This document shows, in pieces, positions 12,267 to 24,650 of a DNA stretch of 64,000 nucleotides. Every line of letters begins with the position of its first letter. Within the stretch, counting starts at the first letter, position 1. The position numbers and the translations under genes were made by a program. Source of the stretch: Trogon surrucura (lineage: Eukaryota; Chordata; Aves; Trogoniformes; Trogonidae); the NCBI GenBank assembly GCA_020746105.1, contig CM036617.1:171272412-171336411 (forward strand), written 5' to 3'. The notes under the pieces are model-generated. The model was given only the letters and a program-made list of their open reading frames with translations. It searched no databases and was not told the origin of the DNA.

Positions 12267-15200
12267 CTGAAAATCAGATATAAGAGAAAGCTATTACAAA
12301 ATTATTAATCTATACTGCAAAACATTAAGAAAAAGAAGAAGAATCCCTAGAAAGACTCTCGAAGAACTCAACTTTAGACAATATTTTGGGTAAAATTTTA
12401 ATTCTAACACAATTTCAGAGCAACACATCATTGGAAATCTCACATGAAACATGAAATGACTTCTTATGGCAACTGGTCAGATCTGTGACAAACATTACAC
12501 CTACTGCAGCAAAACTGCTGGCCTCAGCGGGACATAGACTTGGCCTAAAAGCAGCAAGTTAGTTCACAACAGAATTCATCTTTCTTTTTTTGTGACATAA
12601 TGCCTAGGGTTTACTCTAATTGCCAGTTCTTCTCAATGAGGTCATGCTATGCCATCACATGACTGCACCTACCATGAAGGCTACAGAAACACCCAGCAAC
12701 CACTTTTAAAGGCATGCAAATATTCTGGAGAAAGGAGGCACTTCAAACACACGGGCTCTATCTTTGTGTGCGTCAAAAAAATGCAGAGCTTCATCCTCCC
12801 TTTTCTGGTTTCCTGCTTTACATTAAAGGAAGTTGAAACTTGCTTATAACACAAATATAAAAATGAGATAAAGCAGTATAAAGATCATGTCAGGGAGAAG
12901 ATAAACGTACCTGTGTGAACTTTAAAATCAACATGTTGTTGTGTTGACGTGCCTAGAAAATGCTCTGTAGATCCATCTACCTACCTACCCACCTGCCTAC
13001 TTAAATTTTCACTTAAGTCATTCTCCTCATCACACGAACTGTGTGACACCAGTGCCGGCACAAAGGAGCGGTGGGCATGGGGAGGTGCAGGGAAGAACTC
13101 GGGTAGGATCACATCATTGGGAATAAGCCCGTACATCAACTTACAAAGTCCAGCATTTCAACCTCAGGGACGGATTCCTAAACCTACAGGAACCCTCGGA
13201 GTGCAAGAGCATATTTCGCTTTAATGCACAAGTCAAAAGTGTGAGAATGGGCCATTAAAACTGACATTTTGCAGAAAGGTGAAGGCATTTCTCAAAGTTA
13301 TGAAGCGAATCTGTAACACAGTAACAGCTGAATTCAACTCTCCCATGCTAGGATGCTGGCTTAACCCCAAGAAGTCCTTCCATGTTTCATTTTTTTCTGA
13401 ACTGCGATCCTAAGACAATTAAAATCTTTTTCAGTCAGCTGAATTATTTTAATTAGCTTGCAAAACAGCCACTTGGAGTAAAAGAAAAATTGATTAACTT
13501 TCGTATTTAAAGATTTTTTTTTTCTGGCAGCAGGAAGATGACACGGGAACTGTCGTGTACTGGCACAACACTTCAGTAAAACCCACTTAGGCATGAGACA
13601 CCAGTACCATGGAGGTCTGGTTTAATACGGAGGGGAAAAAAGTGATTGCAAGCACTTTAAGGCAGAAAAAGTTAACTCACTTTTTTATTAGATGAGAGGG
13701 TAACAAAACTGGTGCATAAAATGAGCCTTCACTCAGGCTCAGAAGTGAGGAGGTGAAGTTTCTAAGCTTTGATTTCTACCGGAATTACACTTCTCTTTTT
13801 CTGCTGTGCACTGTACAGTAGCATAAGGAAAACAAACCACCTTGCAGACTCTGTACAATAAGATCACACAAGAGGGGAGGACTCACCCAGTTTCTAAAAA
13901 GCTTTGCTGCCAGATTTTATTTTGACCCACATACAAGTAAAATAACTAGTGTCATATCAGTGCATCCTCCTCATCTGACTGAAGAACCGATACTGACAAG
14001 GGTGGAAGCCTCCTCCCCTCACTCTGCTCGCTAGAGGGAGGGTCAACGCGACATTGAGCTAATACAGATAAGAAGAGGGGGAATTTACATGGTGGGCAGT
14101 CACAACAAAAATTATCTTCTCTCTTTTGCAACCTATTTCTCCAGCTTGCCTGTTCCCTCCAGGGTGCAGCTGCTGCTTTCACCCTTCTGTCACCCCTTTT
14201 CCATGTGTATTTATTTTTTTAATAAGCCCTTTTACCTCTTCCACTGTGACTAATGGGGTTACAGCACTGCAGGGCCTTCCCAAGCTTTTTCTTTCACAGC
14301 TAAATCCATCCTTAAAACGCATTCAAAGTCTAAACTTCCTTTATACTCAGAGTTACTCATCTCCACAATCATCTATCTGTCTATCCTGTAACATTTTCGG
14401 GCTCAAACAAAAAAAAAAAAGCAAAAGAAAAGATAGTACGGGTCTAGAAGACCTTTCTTGGTTTTTAATTCTTCAGTTCCACCCTCGGTTCTATTCTATA
14501 GTCCCCCAAAATCTTCTGGTGCACAAGTTAGCCTAGAGATCTCCTAAATTAACTTACATTTTGGTTTTAAGTTCACCCCCTTAAGCTGTTTGGCTAGTGG
14601 TATGAAAGTTTTCTGGTTTGCATCTTATTTGCAGATTTCTCTCGGTACGATTCCAGCTGCAGCAACCTTATTCACCCTTCTACTTTCTGTCTTGATTTCC
14701 TCCTGATTATTTTATATTGTGTGCCTCGAAGGGAAGGGCAGCATTTTTAGCTCATGCAGCATTCTTCATGCTGCAGCTGGCCAAAAAGTAAAAATAAAGG
14801 GTTTGAGCATCAGAGTGAAGAACAGATGCCGCAATACAAAAGGACACAAGACTTGCGACCAGCGTACAGCACTAGGCAACACTGGAACAATGCATGAGCA
14901 TTTTTCCTAGAGGGAAAAAAACTTCTGCAACCTCATTCTTCTTTCTTAACTCCACCACCCTTCAACCTCCTGCATCAGTATTTATCATATCAGAGGGTAA
15001 CACTCTTAAATTTGGTGCATGGAGTAAGTCTTTATTATTAAGGCTAGGGAATGAGGAGATGAACTGTTTGAAAATTTTATTTCCATAAGGTTTTTTAATT
15101 CGTGCACTGCATAGCAATGTAGGTGGACAAACCATCCCAGATGAGCAAACTGCAAAAAATCAGGAAGGATGACCAGGAACTAAGAAGGTCTTCACAAAGA

Positions 15201-18200
15201 CCTTGCAGAGGCAAGATCCTGAGCTTCATGATGCAAGCCAGACGGGACAGTCAGAGGCTATGCTTGACCAAGAGGTTGATGGAGAGTCTTGAGATGGGGC
15301 AGGTTAGAAATTTATGACTTCTTGCAGTAGCAGAACCACTCCTTCTCTGCCCTCAGACCTGACTTTACAGAATTGATAAAGTGTCCTAATAACCAATGAG
15401 GGAGAACAAGCTCCATTAAGGAAGGCTTTGAAACCAACTGAGCTTGAACAGAGTATTGGCAGAAAGTAAAAGGAAGTGGTGGGTGATCGTGGTTGGAGAA
15501 CCCCTTCTGTGAAGGATGAAGTCACAAAGCTGCTATTACAACAGGTTTCTTTATTTTGAGGGGCCTCGATCTATTACACTGCAGAGTGACTGCCAATGAT
15601 TTTACACTCCTTGGACCACTACCCGTTGCTGCATGTACATGTGGGCACCAAAGAAATCGCCTAGCGCAGATCAAGACTACGGAGGTCTGGGGGCAAGGTG
15701 AAGGAGATGGGACTCCAGGCTTTGAAAACCCGATGGGGTCAGTGAAGCGTGATGCTCTTCTGGATTTGCTACTCACAGACAAGGAAGAACTGACTGAAGA
15801 TATGATAATCAGTGGCAGTCTTCACTGCGGTAACTACGAAATAACTGAGCTCAGGATCCTGAGGATAGTGAGAAAGAGTATAGAGCCAGAGACCAGACTT
15901 CAGCTTCTTCGGGGAACTGGTTTGTGGGATCCCCTAAGAGACAGTTTTGAAGGGAAATGGAGCTCAGCAAAGCTAGTAAGTCTTTCAGGACAACCTCCTG
16001 CAAGGACAACATCCAGGAAAACCGGCAGATGTATGAACACATGGACCCTAGCTAAGCAGGGAAGACATGACTGAAAGACAATGTGAAAAAAACAGTACAG
16101 AGGAGGTGCATGCAGAAACAAGTAACTAAGGGGGAACTGCCTGGACATGTAGGGATGGTGTTAAGAAAGGCCAAGCTAACCTGGTGTTGAAACCAGTACA
16201 GGATGCTATAGGCAACAAGAAGAGCTTCTACCACCACAATAAAAGAATAAACAATGAAAATGTGCACCAGCTGCCGAACAGGTCAGGTGATTTACCAACA
16301 GTGGATGCAGATAAGGCGCTGACTTCACCGGCAAGGTCTTGTGGTCCTCTGTACTTAAGGAGTTCAGGGAGGAGAGAAAATATCAGTACTGGAAGAGGAT
16401 TAAGCCAGAGATCTCTTAAGAAATTTCAGCTTACAGAAGTCCCAGGGGAACCAGATGGGATCTGCAGGAAGATGCTGACACTGCCTGATGACACTGCGAG
16501 GCCATTCTTTGTTATTTCTAAAGTTGTGGAGATCAGGGGAAGTCTCCAACAGTCAAATAAAGGCAAATACTGCAGCCATCTTCCAAAAAAAAAAAAAGAC
16601 AAGAAGGATGACCTGCGGAACTACACATTGGCCCGTCTCACTTTTTCCCTGGAAAAATCATGGAGCAAATCCTATTGGGAATAATTTGGAGGCACAAGAA
16701 GGAGAAAGCGCCTGGGAAAAGCCAGCATGGATTCATCAGGGAAGAGTCGTGCTTGACCAACCTGATTGCCTTCTGTGATGAAATTACTCCATTTGTGCAG
16801 GAGGGGAGAACAGTGAACCTCAGTGACTTCGACTTTAACAAGGCACCTGATACAATTTCCCACAGCATCCTTGTATCCAAATTGAGATACAATTTAGACC
16901 AGAACTACTGGAGAGGTAGAAAAACTGGACAGTTCATCAGGCTCAAAAGGTGTTGGTTAATGGTTTTCACTTTACTTAAACACTAGTTACAGGTGGGGTT
17001 CCTCAGGGAACCTATCCTGGAACATGTCCTGCTCAGTATCTTTCTCAATGACCAGGAGGAAGACACTGAAAGCTTCTGGGTTAAGCTTGCAGATGACATC
17101 GAAACAAGCTGTCTTGCTTGAGGGCGGGGCTGACATTCAGAGGCACCTAGACAGACAGTAAGAATGGGACACGTAATTCAGCAAGGAAAAATGCAAAGTC
17201 CTGCACCTGGGATGGACTAACCCCATGTGACAGTACAGGCTGGGGAGCAGCTCTGCTGGAAAGGACACAAGAGTCCTGCAGGGCAGCAGGCTGAACAGGC
17301 AGCAGTGAAGGTTAACAGCATCCTGGGCTGTATGGACAGGAGCATTCCCAGATCGAGTGAGAAAAGTGATTATTCTCCTTTACCTGGCACATATTCAGTC
17401 GTGCCTAGGACACTGCACTGAGTTCGGGGACCATCAGTACAGCATTGAGCCTGATAAATGGGAGTGAGTTTAGATGTGGGTCAGAACCTAGAGCACCTGC
17501 ACTGTGAAGAAAGCCTGAGGGAACTGTGCTGGTTCAGCCTAAAGTAGAGACAATTTTAGAGGGACCAGAGAAACACAGCCAGTCTCTTGCCTGAGATGTA
17601 TGCAGGACAACAAAAGATAATGACACAAACTCAAACAGTAGAGCTTTCTAGTGGACAGGAGATTAAAACTCATCCCTGTGAGGACAATTAAACAGAACAG
17701 ATCGTCCAGAGAAGCTGTGCAGTCTCTATCCCTGCAAGTTTCAAGACGTGACAGGACAAAGCCCAGAGCAATCTTGCCTGATCTCCGAGGAGACCCTGCT
17801 GTGAGCAGGGGGATGCACTGGAGGCTTCCTGTGAGGTTCCTTCCAACCTGGACAACTCTGTGATCCCAGGGAAGTGAATCCTCTATTCAAGACCCTCCAG
17901 ACTCTCAAAAGTTTCTGTTAAGAACACCTGGTGAAGCTAGATGACTAAAACCAACTCTTCCTACTGACAATCTGAGACTTTATGAGTCTCCTATCGGTTA
18001 CTTGTCACACCACACAGGGATGAATTGAAAATTCACGTAACCGGACAGAAAAAATAACTCTCGAAATGTTAACTCTAGAAATCTGTCAACATCAGACGAA
18101 ATACTAGCAGTCTGGTAATACTCAGGAGATGACTTTACTACTAGAAAATTAATTACAGGATCAATTTTGATACCAAATGATATCTAGAAGTCTGTAATTC

Positions 18201-21200
18201 TTTCCTTAAATAAAAGACCTATGAATCATTTTGGAATTAGATACCACACAAATTCAAATGTCATTTGTACAAATTAATGGCTGTGATTAAACTGATGTGA
18301 CTCTGTTGACTTCAAAATCTCATTTCAGTAGAGCTTATATTAGCTAAGATTTGTCTTAGGATTCCAAACTATGCTCGACAAATCAAGGGGCGTATCAACC
18401 CACTTATTTATCACTCACTGAAAAATACAAAAAAAATTACAGAACAGACTGTTATATGTCTTTACTGGCATTAAACACCAGACGAAGACTCAGTCAAGAT
18501 ACCTCAGCATTCACGAGCTATCACACCTACCTGGCTCTTGCACATCATAAAATAAACACCTTAATATAAAATACAGCAACTTCTGTCCGTCTTATACATA
18601 TATACCCAACACTTTTTTGTATTTTCTAGTTGAAAAATTGTAGGATCTTTTTCTTCCCATGCAATTTTTTTTTTTTTAAATGGAAACCTAATTTCTAGAT
18701 TTGTCATTGTGGTTAGATAACACCCTACAGCTCTCTTCTGCTGCTGATCTCTGACTTGAGCACTTCATCAATTCATCTGCTTAGCTGTGATCCACAAGAT
18801 CCTGGGATCTCTGGGAGTGATCTGAGATTTTGGTGGCTCCTGTTCAGTCACAGCACAGCAGAAGGAAAAGCCTTCTTAAAGCTCACTTGCTACTGGAGCA
18901 AATTTGTGACAGTTCCAGCATTTCTCCTATACCGGATAAGAAGCTTCAATTTCGTAATTGTGATCCACCAAAAATGTTTGTTAGTGCTCAGTCAGGTTTC
19001 TGAAAGGAAAAGGAGAATGAGATTTTGCAAATTCACAGCTATTAACTAAGGAAATTGTGAAAAAAGATGGGCTGACATAGATGCAGGTTATACCAGTGAG
19101 TCCATTAACACGTAAGACCTCCACAGCACACGTAAGCAGATATAATCAAAACTAACAAGCATGTGGATCAGAGGAAAACATGCTGAATGTAAAACTGAAA
19201 AATGTTTTCAAAGTAACTTCATATAAGACACCACTTGCTTCTTGCTAGTTAGGGAGCATGTCTCTAGGAATCCAGTATTATATATGCCCAGGATAAACAC
19301 ATCCAACTAGGACAAGATGCTTTGTGCACACTATTTCACAAAACAAAATCAGAATTAGCTAGTTCTCATAACCAGCAATTCCACAGAACTTGTAGCACTC
19401 ACATGCTTCTGGATAAAGTTGGTAAGCAACCATCTTGAAAATTACTAATTTTCAATGACAAAGCCCAAATCCAGCACGAAATCTTAAAACAAATGTTAAC
19501 TTTAGCCTACGTGACAATGCGAGGCTAAAGTGATTACACACCCACAATGAGTGCCTGTGAGGATGTGGAGCAATTTGGTTTGAACCCAGTGAAGTACTCA
19601 AGTTCATGCTTAACTTTAAATGCATGGGCATGATGATGATGGAACTACTTATATGCCTAATGTTAAATATGCCCTTAAGTGCTTTACTGGGTTAGAGCCA
19701 GAAAGCTTGGGACCTTACAGGAATAAGTTTAGGGTAGAACATGCAGCAGTAGCATAGCAGGGAATTCAGGACCACAAATACCTCACGCTAAGTCCCTCTT
19801 GCAGCGTGCTATTGAGAGACATAGTGTTAACGCAGTGCAAACACAAGTTGCCGTGAGTGCGGGTGAGTAAGAGGATGTCTTGCCTAAAGGTAACCTGAAT
19901 AACTACAGAAATCTGAAGAATGAGAAGACCAGAAGGGAAACAAACTGCCACCATTCCCTAGCGCATACTCTAACTACAAGCTGTATTCCTGCAGTGAAAA
20001 AACATTGTATTTTCAACTCCTACATAAACTGACAGTCCGTGTCCATGATCCATGTACCTCACCGCATGATGTCTGAGCTCCCGAATTCAAGTGTACTCAG
20101 GAAAGAAGACTAAGACCTGCAGCACGTGGCACCTGCAATGCAAAAGTCATTCAGCACGGTCCACCCACCACAAACACCGTACGGGTCTTGCACCCCAAGC
20201 AATCATAATGCTGCAACACATTCCTGTGCTCAGCACTAACACTGGTTTTGAAAGACTGGACTTGAAAGCAAACATGAAGCACTGGTGCTTGCTCTCTTTC
20301 CTGCACACCGTACCACGATGTTCTTGCGGCAGCTCCGAGCTACGAGGCATTCCCTTCTGGCCAGAGCCGCCGCAAGCTATTGCACGTATTTCTCCTACGA
20401 ACTGCACGCTCACGGATGTGCTGAGCACCATCTTCCTGCCAGTTCTGAAGCCCACATGCTTCTGACTCCAAGAAGAGCGTGTTACACGTTTGCAGGGACT
20501 CCCATGATTTGGTGAGAGACAGTCGAAGGATCTGGTCTAAAACAACCCAGAAGCAGTAGCATATGGGCCTGTCATCTTCAAACTTACTCTGCAATAGCCC
20601 AGCCTAACCTTCTGTAGTATAAAAAACATATTAAAGCTGAACTACATGCATTTATTTCTATGTTTACACACCACAAGCACATATAATTAGCTTAAAAAGG
20701 GAGTCTAATTAGCCATGTAATGTTACAGGTCATATTACTACACAACACCCAGATGTCCTGCTATCTCACAAAATATTAAAATACCACTTTCCCGTCAGTG
20801 GTAAACTGTATTTATTGTGCCCAAATATCATGATTAATAACATCACCATAGTTACAGACATAATGTTAAGCGAACAATCCTTTTAATAATTTTTAAAGTT
20901 GGAGTTCTTTGGTATTGTATGCAAATATAATCTACATTTCCAGGAGGGATGACCCTTTTGGGATATAAAAGTAACTCTGGAGTCATGGGAGTCTGATCTG
21001 AATCAGACCAATCCTTAAACAAGTGGATCATTGATTCTTCAAATTCAGGCACTGGAAGGCAATGGAGCTGGGGGATGGCAAGGAACACCAGTCAGACAGA
21101 AACACCTGCCTCATCTTACCTGCATTATGTTACTCTGGGAAATCTATGAGACTCTTCTGGAATTTCTAGCATGGGGCTTTGGAAGATCTGTTGCCCAGGG

Positions 21201-22731
21201 AGGTTTCTTTTGTTTTGTTTTGCAGGTTCAAAAAGCATCTCGCAAAGAAATCCCATGAGTGATTTAGAATTAAGAATCCAACTAGCAAACAGGTATTTTT
21301 GGGATGAAGATGAGGCTTCAAATTTATTCAGCATGTTTGCCTTGCGAGAGCACAGAAATCATGCAGTAAGCTATAAACTGGTACTGGAAATCAAAGGATT
21401 AGCTCCAGCTCTGTTGAGAGAGTTTCACTATTTACTTCAGCATCATCGTTTCACCCGTTTACTGGGTTCTCATTCATAACTGCATCCTCTAACACTCGCA
21501 ATATTGTTGCAATTCAGCTGGGAGATGAGCAGATTGAACCCCACGTGCCCTCTGGTAGCTTGTATTTGGAAGAAACTTGGCACATTGCTATGGGCTACAC
21601 TTGCGAAGCCAAGGAGCTACAGTAAATCTACCGCACTTCTTCCAAGCAGTTTCCAACGAATTCCTATCATAACACCACAAGGATTCAGGGGTTAAGCTGC
21701 AAAGTCCCTGGATGATGAGGGAACTGCAAAAGGCCAGGGCTGCTTTATGATAGCTTTCTTGATTCCCTGCGGTTCTCCCCAATACTTTTCAGTGTCGTTC
21801 CTTTTGCCACAGCCTTGAAAAGACTTCTGAGTGTGACTTAAAAGCACACACGAGCCTTGCAAAAGTACCTTCTTCACCTGAATTACATTTTTTGCTTCTT
21901 TAACTCAATTTTTAATTCATTTCTTCACTAGCTACCAAGGCCAGAGAAGCTGGTAGCCTTGCCCAACCTGCCCTTCATATGCCCCCTCAAAAGCAGGAAG
22001 GAGCTGAAGAGAGAGCGTTACAGAAGTAGGTGACCAGGGGGATCTCCATGGGATACCACTGCCTGAGAAAATGTAACCACTGCAACAACAAAGATGTATC
22101 ACCTGATGCTGTCTGCTGCACATAGGGTTTTGGGGGAGTAGGGTGGGGTGGTTCTGAGCCCTCTCCAGGAAGATCAATCCTGGGAGGTTTGGGAAATACC
22201 CACCACCAAACAAGCAACCATAACAACTAGTGAGCAACGAGGATAACAATGCACACAGCCCAGTGCACAGGAGTCAGTCTGATGGGCTTTTTTCATTCCC
22301 GATGTAGCTGCAATGACATGAGATGTGAATGCACAGAACAAGGTAGGAGATGCTCTGTCTAGGCTGTACAGAAAATACAATGAAGTATGACTAATCCTTG
22401 GCAGAAAAGGGCATACTGAGTGAGACTCAAGCCTGACCCGGGATGCCCTCAAGTGTTCCCTCAGATATGTCTTTCCCGAGATGTAGTTGGGAAGGATCTG
22501 GTAAGGGACCAGTTTTTTAGAAATGGAAAGGGCTGGAGCAATCACTAGGGCTGACGGCACGCTGGGGTTGATGTGCAAAGCCTGGCATGGCTCTGAACTT
22601 CCCCACAAACTTCACGTGCCTTCAGGTCTGGGACACCCTACGAGTCATGCACAGCGACACCAGCCACAACAACAACAGCGTCAACAACAGCCTGTGGGAC
22701 CAAAGCTTAGCAGAGCAATGGCCAGACTTAC
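12267..22731. other. PLXNC1 intron 1
   Basis: At 10.5 kb this is the longest intron in the window. It contains a long decayed CR1 LINE in antisense orientation to the gene (about 15.55-17.87 kb). The stretches 12.3-15.5 kb and 17.9-22.7 kb show no recognisable repeat family or exon. Somewhat GC-richer patches near 20.1-20.6 kb and 21.9-22.6 kb have overlapping ORFs on both strands, but no protein similarity I can name. A large first intron next to a CpG-island exon commonly carries enhancers, but no specific site can be read here. Confidence 0.7.
15550..17866 (+). mobile_element. Long degenerate CR1 LINE (ORF2 endonuclease and reverse-transcriptase remnants, with 3' end)
   Basis: Conceptual plus-strand reading shows CR1 ORF2 pieces in order. 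RDALLDLLLTDKEEL (about 15.75 kb) resembles the endonuclease C-terminus. SQHGFIREESCLTNLIAF (about 16.73 kb) and the degenerate RT core LSDFDFNKAPDT (about 16.82 kb) follow. A GGVPQG-like motif lies at about 17.0 kb, and a decayed catalytic ADD (reading LADDIET, 17.09 kb) and ILGCMDRSI follow. The end (ggttccttccaacctggaca, tctgtgat) is the CR1 3' terminus. Frameshifts and stops break every frame, so it is inactive. The 5' limit is uncertain; related sequence may start near 15.12 kb. It lies in PLXNC1 intron 1, antisense to the gene. Confidence 0.85.
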
Positions 22732-23688
22732 ACAGCTCTTCCCATTCATGACGAAGTGCGTGGACGCGCAGGCTTGCTCCTTCATCTCCTCCATCCCGAA
22801 GATGCAAACAGCAGTGGCGTTCCAGGCCTTGGCGCTGCGGCTGTGGTTGAAAACGCCCACCCACCAGCCCTGGTCACCCTGACGGACAAGGCTGGAGGAA
22901 ACGATGAGGTTCCTGCACCCACAGTCCAAATACACATGGCCTTGCAAAGTGAGGCCACCCTCCGAGGGGCGCAGCTGGCGCAGGACAGCCATGCTCGGTG
23001 GCTCGAGCTCCGTGTCGTTGCCCAGGCGGGCCTTCAACTTGTAGTAGGAAAAGAAGAGGTGGCCGCCCCACTGGAGCGCATCCACAAAGTGCAAAGGCTC
23101 CTCCTTGCGCTTGATGATGCCCAGCTCCTCCTTGGACTTGAGGTTCTCCACGCTGCGCACCGTGATGACGGTCGTCTTGTCCGACTGGGACGGTTCGCAG
23201 CCCAGAGGGCTCCGGCTGTCGCCGGTCGAGTAGGTGGCCGCCACGGCCAGGTACCAAGTGCCGGCCAGCTGGAAGACCACGCCGGCGGTGGAGCCGTCGG
23301 GCAGGCAGCTGACCACCTCGCTCTGGTTGAGGCGCTGCCGGTAGGCCGGCTGCTCCCACACCTCGCAGGTGCCGCCCTTCTGGGTCCAGCCGGCCAGCAG
23401 CACGCCCGTCCCTCCGCCCTCCTCGTAGGACAGCAGCAGGTTGCTGCGCACGCCGGGGGGCTCCCCGCAGCCCTGCCCCGCCGCCGCCGGCACGACGCGG
23501 CGGCGGAGCCCCAGCTCGGGCCCCAGCACGTAGAGGCAGCTGCCGCCCGCCACCAGCACGCCGCCGCCGCTCACCTCGATGTTGTCGATGGGGGCCCCCG
23601 GCAGCTCGAAGCTCCGGGGGCCGCCGGCGCCCGCCAGCGCCGCCAGCAGGGGCAGCGCCCAGCTGAGGGCGGGCGGCGGCGCCGCCAT
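22732..23688 (-). CDS. PLXNC1: PLXNC1 exon 1 coding part: start codon, signal peptide, most of the sema domain
   Basis: This exon encodes residues 1-319. The start is the ATG at 23688-23686, the first ATG in this frame. The frame stays open upstream to about 24018, but only a GTG opens it there, and the ATG is followed directly by a hydrophobic signal peptide (MAAPPPALSWALPLLAALAG). Family hallmarks follow: EVVSCLPDGSTAGVV (124-138), WYLAVAATY (145-153), LHFVDALQW (199-207) and YLDCG (253-257). N-glycosylation sequons lie at Asn 121, 224, 281 and 290. The exon ends after NGKSC at a consensus GTAAGT donor (22731-22726), phase 0. Past that donor the ORF continues only about 17 codons into intron before a stop. 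GC content is very high compared with the other exons, as is usual for avian first exons. The identity is strongly supported. The exact transcription start is not visible. Confidence 0.95.
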
Positions 23689-23720
23689 GGGCGCGGGCTC
23701 GGCTCCGCGCGCGGGGCGCC

Positions 23721-23756
23721 TCAGGCGGCGGCGGGCGGCGGGCGCCGCTGCGCCAT
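23721..23756 (-). promoter_or_regulatory. Upstream ORF (11 codons) before the PLXNC1 start
   Basis: An ATG at 23756-23754 opens MAQRRPPPAAA and stops at TGA (23723-23721), 32 nt before the main ATG and in a different frame. Its context has A at -3 and G at +4, a strong initiation context. The main ATG has C at -3 and G at +4. If transcription starts upstream of 23756, scanning ribosomes meet this uORF first, so it could reduce PLXNC1 translation. That role is inference; only the sequence arrangement is seen. Confidence 0.55.
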
Positions 23757-23776
23757 GCTGCGCCGAGGGGCCGCGC

Positions 23777-23825
23777 GCTGCCGCTGCCGCCGCTGCCGCC
23801 GCCGCTTCTCCCTCCGCCGCGGCCG
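23777..23825 (-). repeat. GCC/GCT-rich triplet repeat in the probable 5'UTR
   Basis: On the plus strand this is an imperfect run of gccgct and gccgcc units, read as GGC/AGC on the transcript strand. In the frame of the coding ORF it would be a polyalanine tract, but it lies upstream of the first ATG. It is an unstable, structured GC triplet stretch of the kind common in avian 5'UTRs. Confidence 0.6.
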
Positions 23826-24650
23826 GGCTGCGCGCGGGCGGGGAGTTCCTCTTTCGGGGCGGGGAGGAGGGGGGTGCCTGCACGGGAGAGGTGGGCCGGG
23901 CTCCTCCGGCAGGGCTGCCGAGCCACCTCGCCGCCGTGCGCCGCCGCTCCCCCTCCGCCCCCCGCTCCGCCGGCCCGCCTCGCCGCGGACGGGGGGCGGC
24001 GGCGCCGCGGCAACCCACCTCGGCCGCCGGGCTGCGGGCTCCGCCGCCGCGGTGTGGCGGGACGCGGAGGGGCGAGACCCGCCTCGCCGGGGCAGCGGCC
24101 CCCTCCGTGCCACTCCCTCCCCCCGCCCCCCGCAGGGGGCGACCGGCACCCGGTCCCTCACCGGGAGCCCTCTGGGGCAGGGCGGCGCCCGCGCATCCCG
24201 CTTCGCTTCCCGCCCGCCCGGCTGAAGCCTCCCCGCAGGCACCGAGCGGGGCAGGGAGGGGGCAGCGCGGCCGGGGGCAGGTCCCGCTGGTCGGGCACCG
24301 GCAGTCCCCGCCTCAGCGAGCTTCATAACCCGCCTTATACCCATTAAAACACCGAGGGTAACCGCGCTGCTAAGCAGCACCCCCGTATTCCGCCCGGTCT
24401 GTCGCTGCCACCGTGAGCAGGAAGGTTGAGGTGTGGGATCCCCGGTTGGAAACCTCACGGCCCTGCCGGAGGTAGAACAAAGGCTTTGGGCTTTCTCCCC
24501 CGAGTTCAGCAGAGCGAGGCAGAAATCCCTTGCGCGCCCCGGCCGCGGTGCTGCCGCATGGGGTGGGCTGGGTGGGCGCCCACTCGGTGCACGCCAGGGC
24601 GAGGGGACAGGGTGTCGATGGCACAGCCGGTTTACTTCGTTTCTCCCTTG

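Larger units (their letters stand above)
284..23688 (-). other. PLXNC1: PLXNC1 (plexin C1) locus, 5' part of gene, truncated at left window edge
   Basis: Plexin C1 is a single-pass cell-surface receptor for the GPI-anchored semaphorin SEMA7A. It acts in cell adhesion, migration and immune or neuronal guidance. Seven coding exons can be joined on the minus strand: 23688-22732, 12266-12144, 10762-10628, 8604-8504, 4881-4773, 3763-3619 and 353-284. Lengths are 957, 123, 135, 101, 109, 145 and 70 nt. Exit phases are 0, 0, 0, 2, 0, 1 and 2, all mutually compatible. The product so far is 546 residues plus two bases: signal peptide (about 1-23), sema domain (about 24-405), PSI domain (about 412-465), then a linker toward the second PSI and IPT repeats. 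The gene continues left of base 1; the transmembrane and cytoplasmic parts are missing only because the window ends. Plexin A, B and D classes are less likely, because the sema and PSI segments match my recollection of human PLXNC1 segment by segment, including exon boundaries. Confidence 0.96.
22740..24650 (-). promoter_or_regulatory. CpG island: PLXNC1 promoter, 5'UTR and first exon
   Basis: Base composition changes sharply here to very high GC with frequent CG dinucleotides, densest at about 23.2-24.3 kb, and returns to AT-rich DNA by about 24.7 kb. The coding start at 23688 lies inside it, so 23689 to roughly 24.1 kb should hold the 5'UTR and core promoter. I see no TATA box, which is typical of CpG-island promoters. 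Homopolymer-like GCC/GCT runs occur in the probable 5'UTR (about 23777-23825). Long ORFs on both strands across this block reflect the scarcity of AT-rich stop codons, not extra genes. Confidence 0.85.

Noticed and set aside
16184..16986. Plus-strand ORFs of about 100-166 codons in intron 1
   Set aside because: They are fragments of the decayed CR1 ORF2, not host genes.
20091..20594. Overlapping ORFs on both strands in intron 1
   Set aside because: Moderate GC content explains the openness. No domain, splice or start context supports a gene.
22756..24225. 489-codon plus-strand ORF antisense to PLXNC1 exon 1
   Set aside because: Composition-driven open frame in a CpG island, rich in Ala, Arg, Gly and Pro with no domain. 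The opposite strand carries the real coding exon.
23579..24347. Further plus-strand ORFs of 157 and 249 codons in the CpG island
   Set aside because: Same reason: stop-poor GC-rich DNA. A divergent transcript is possible but not shown by the sequence.
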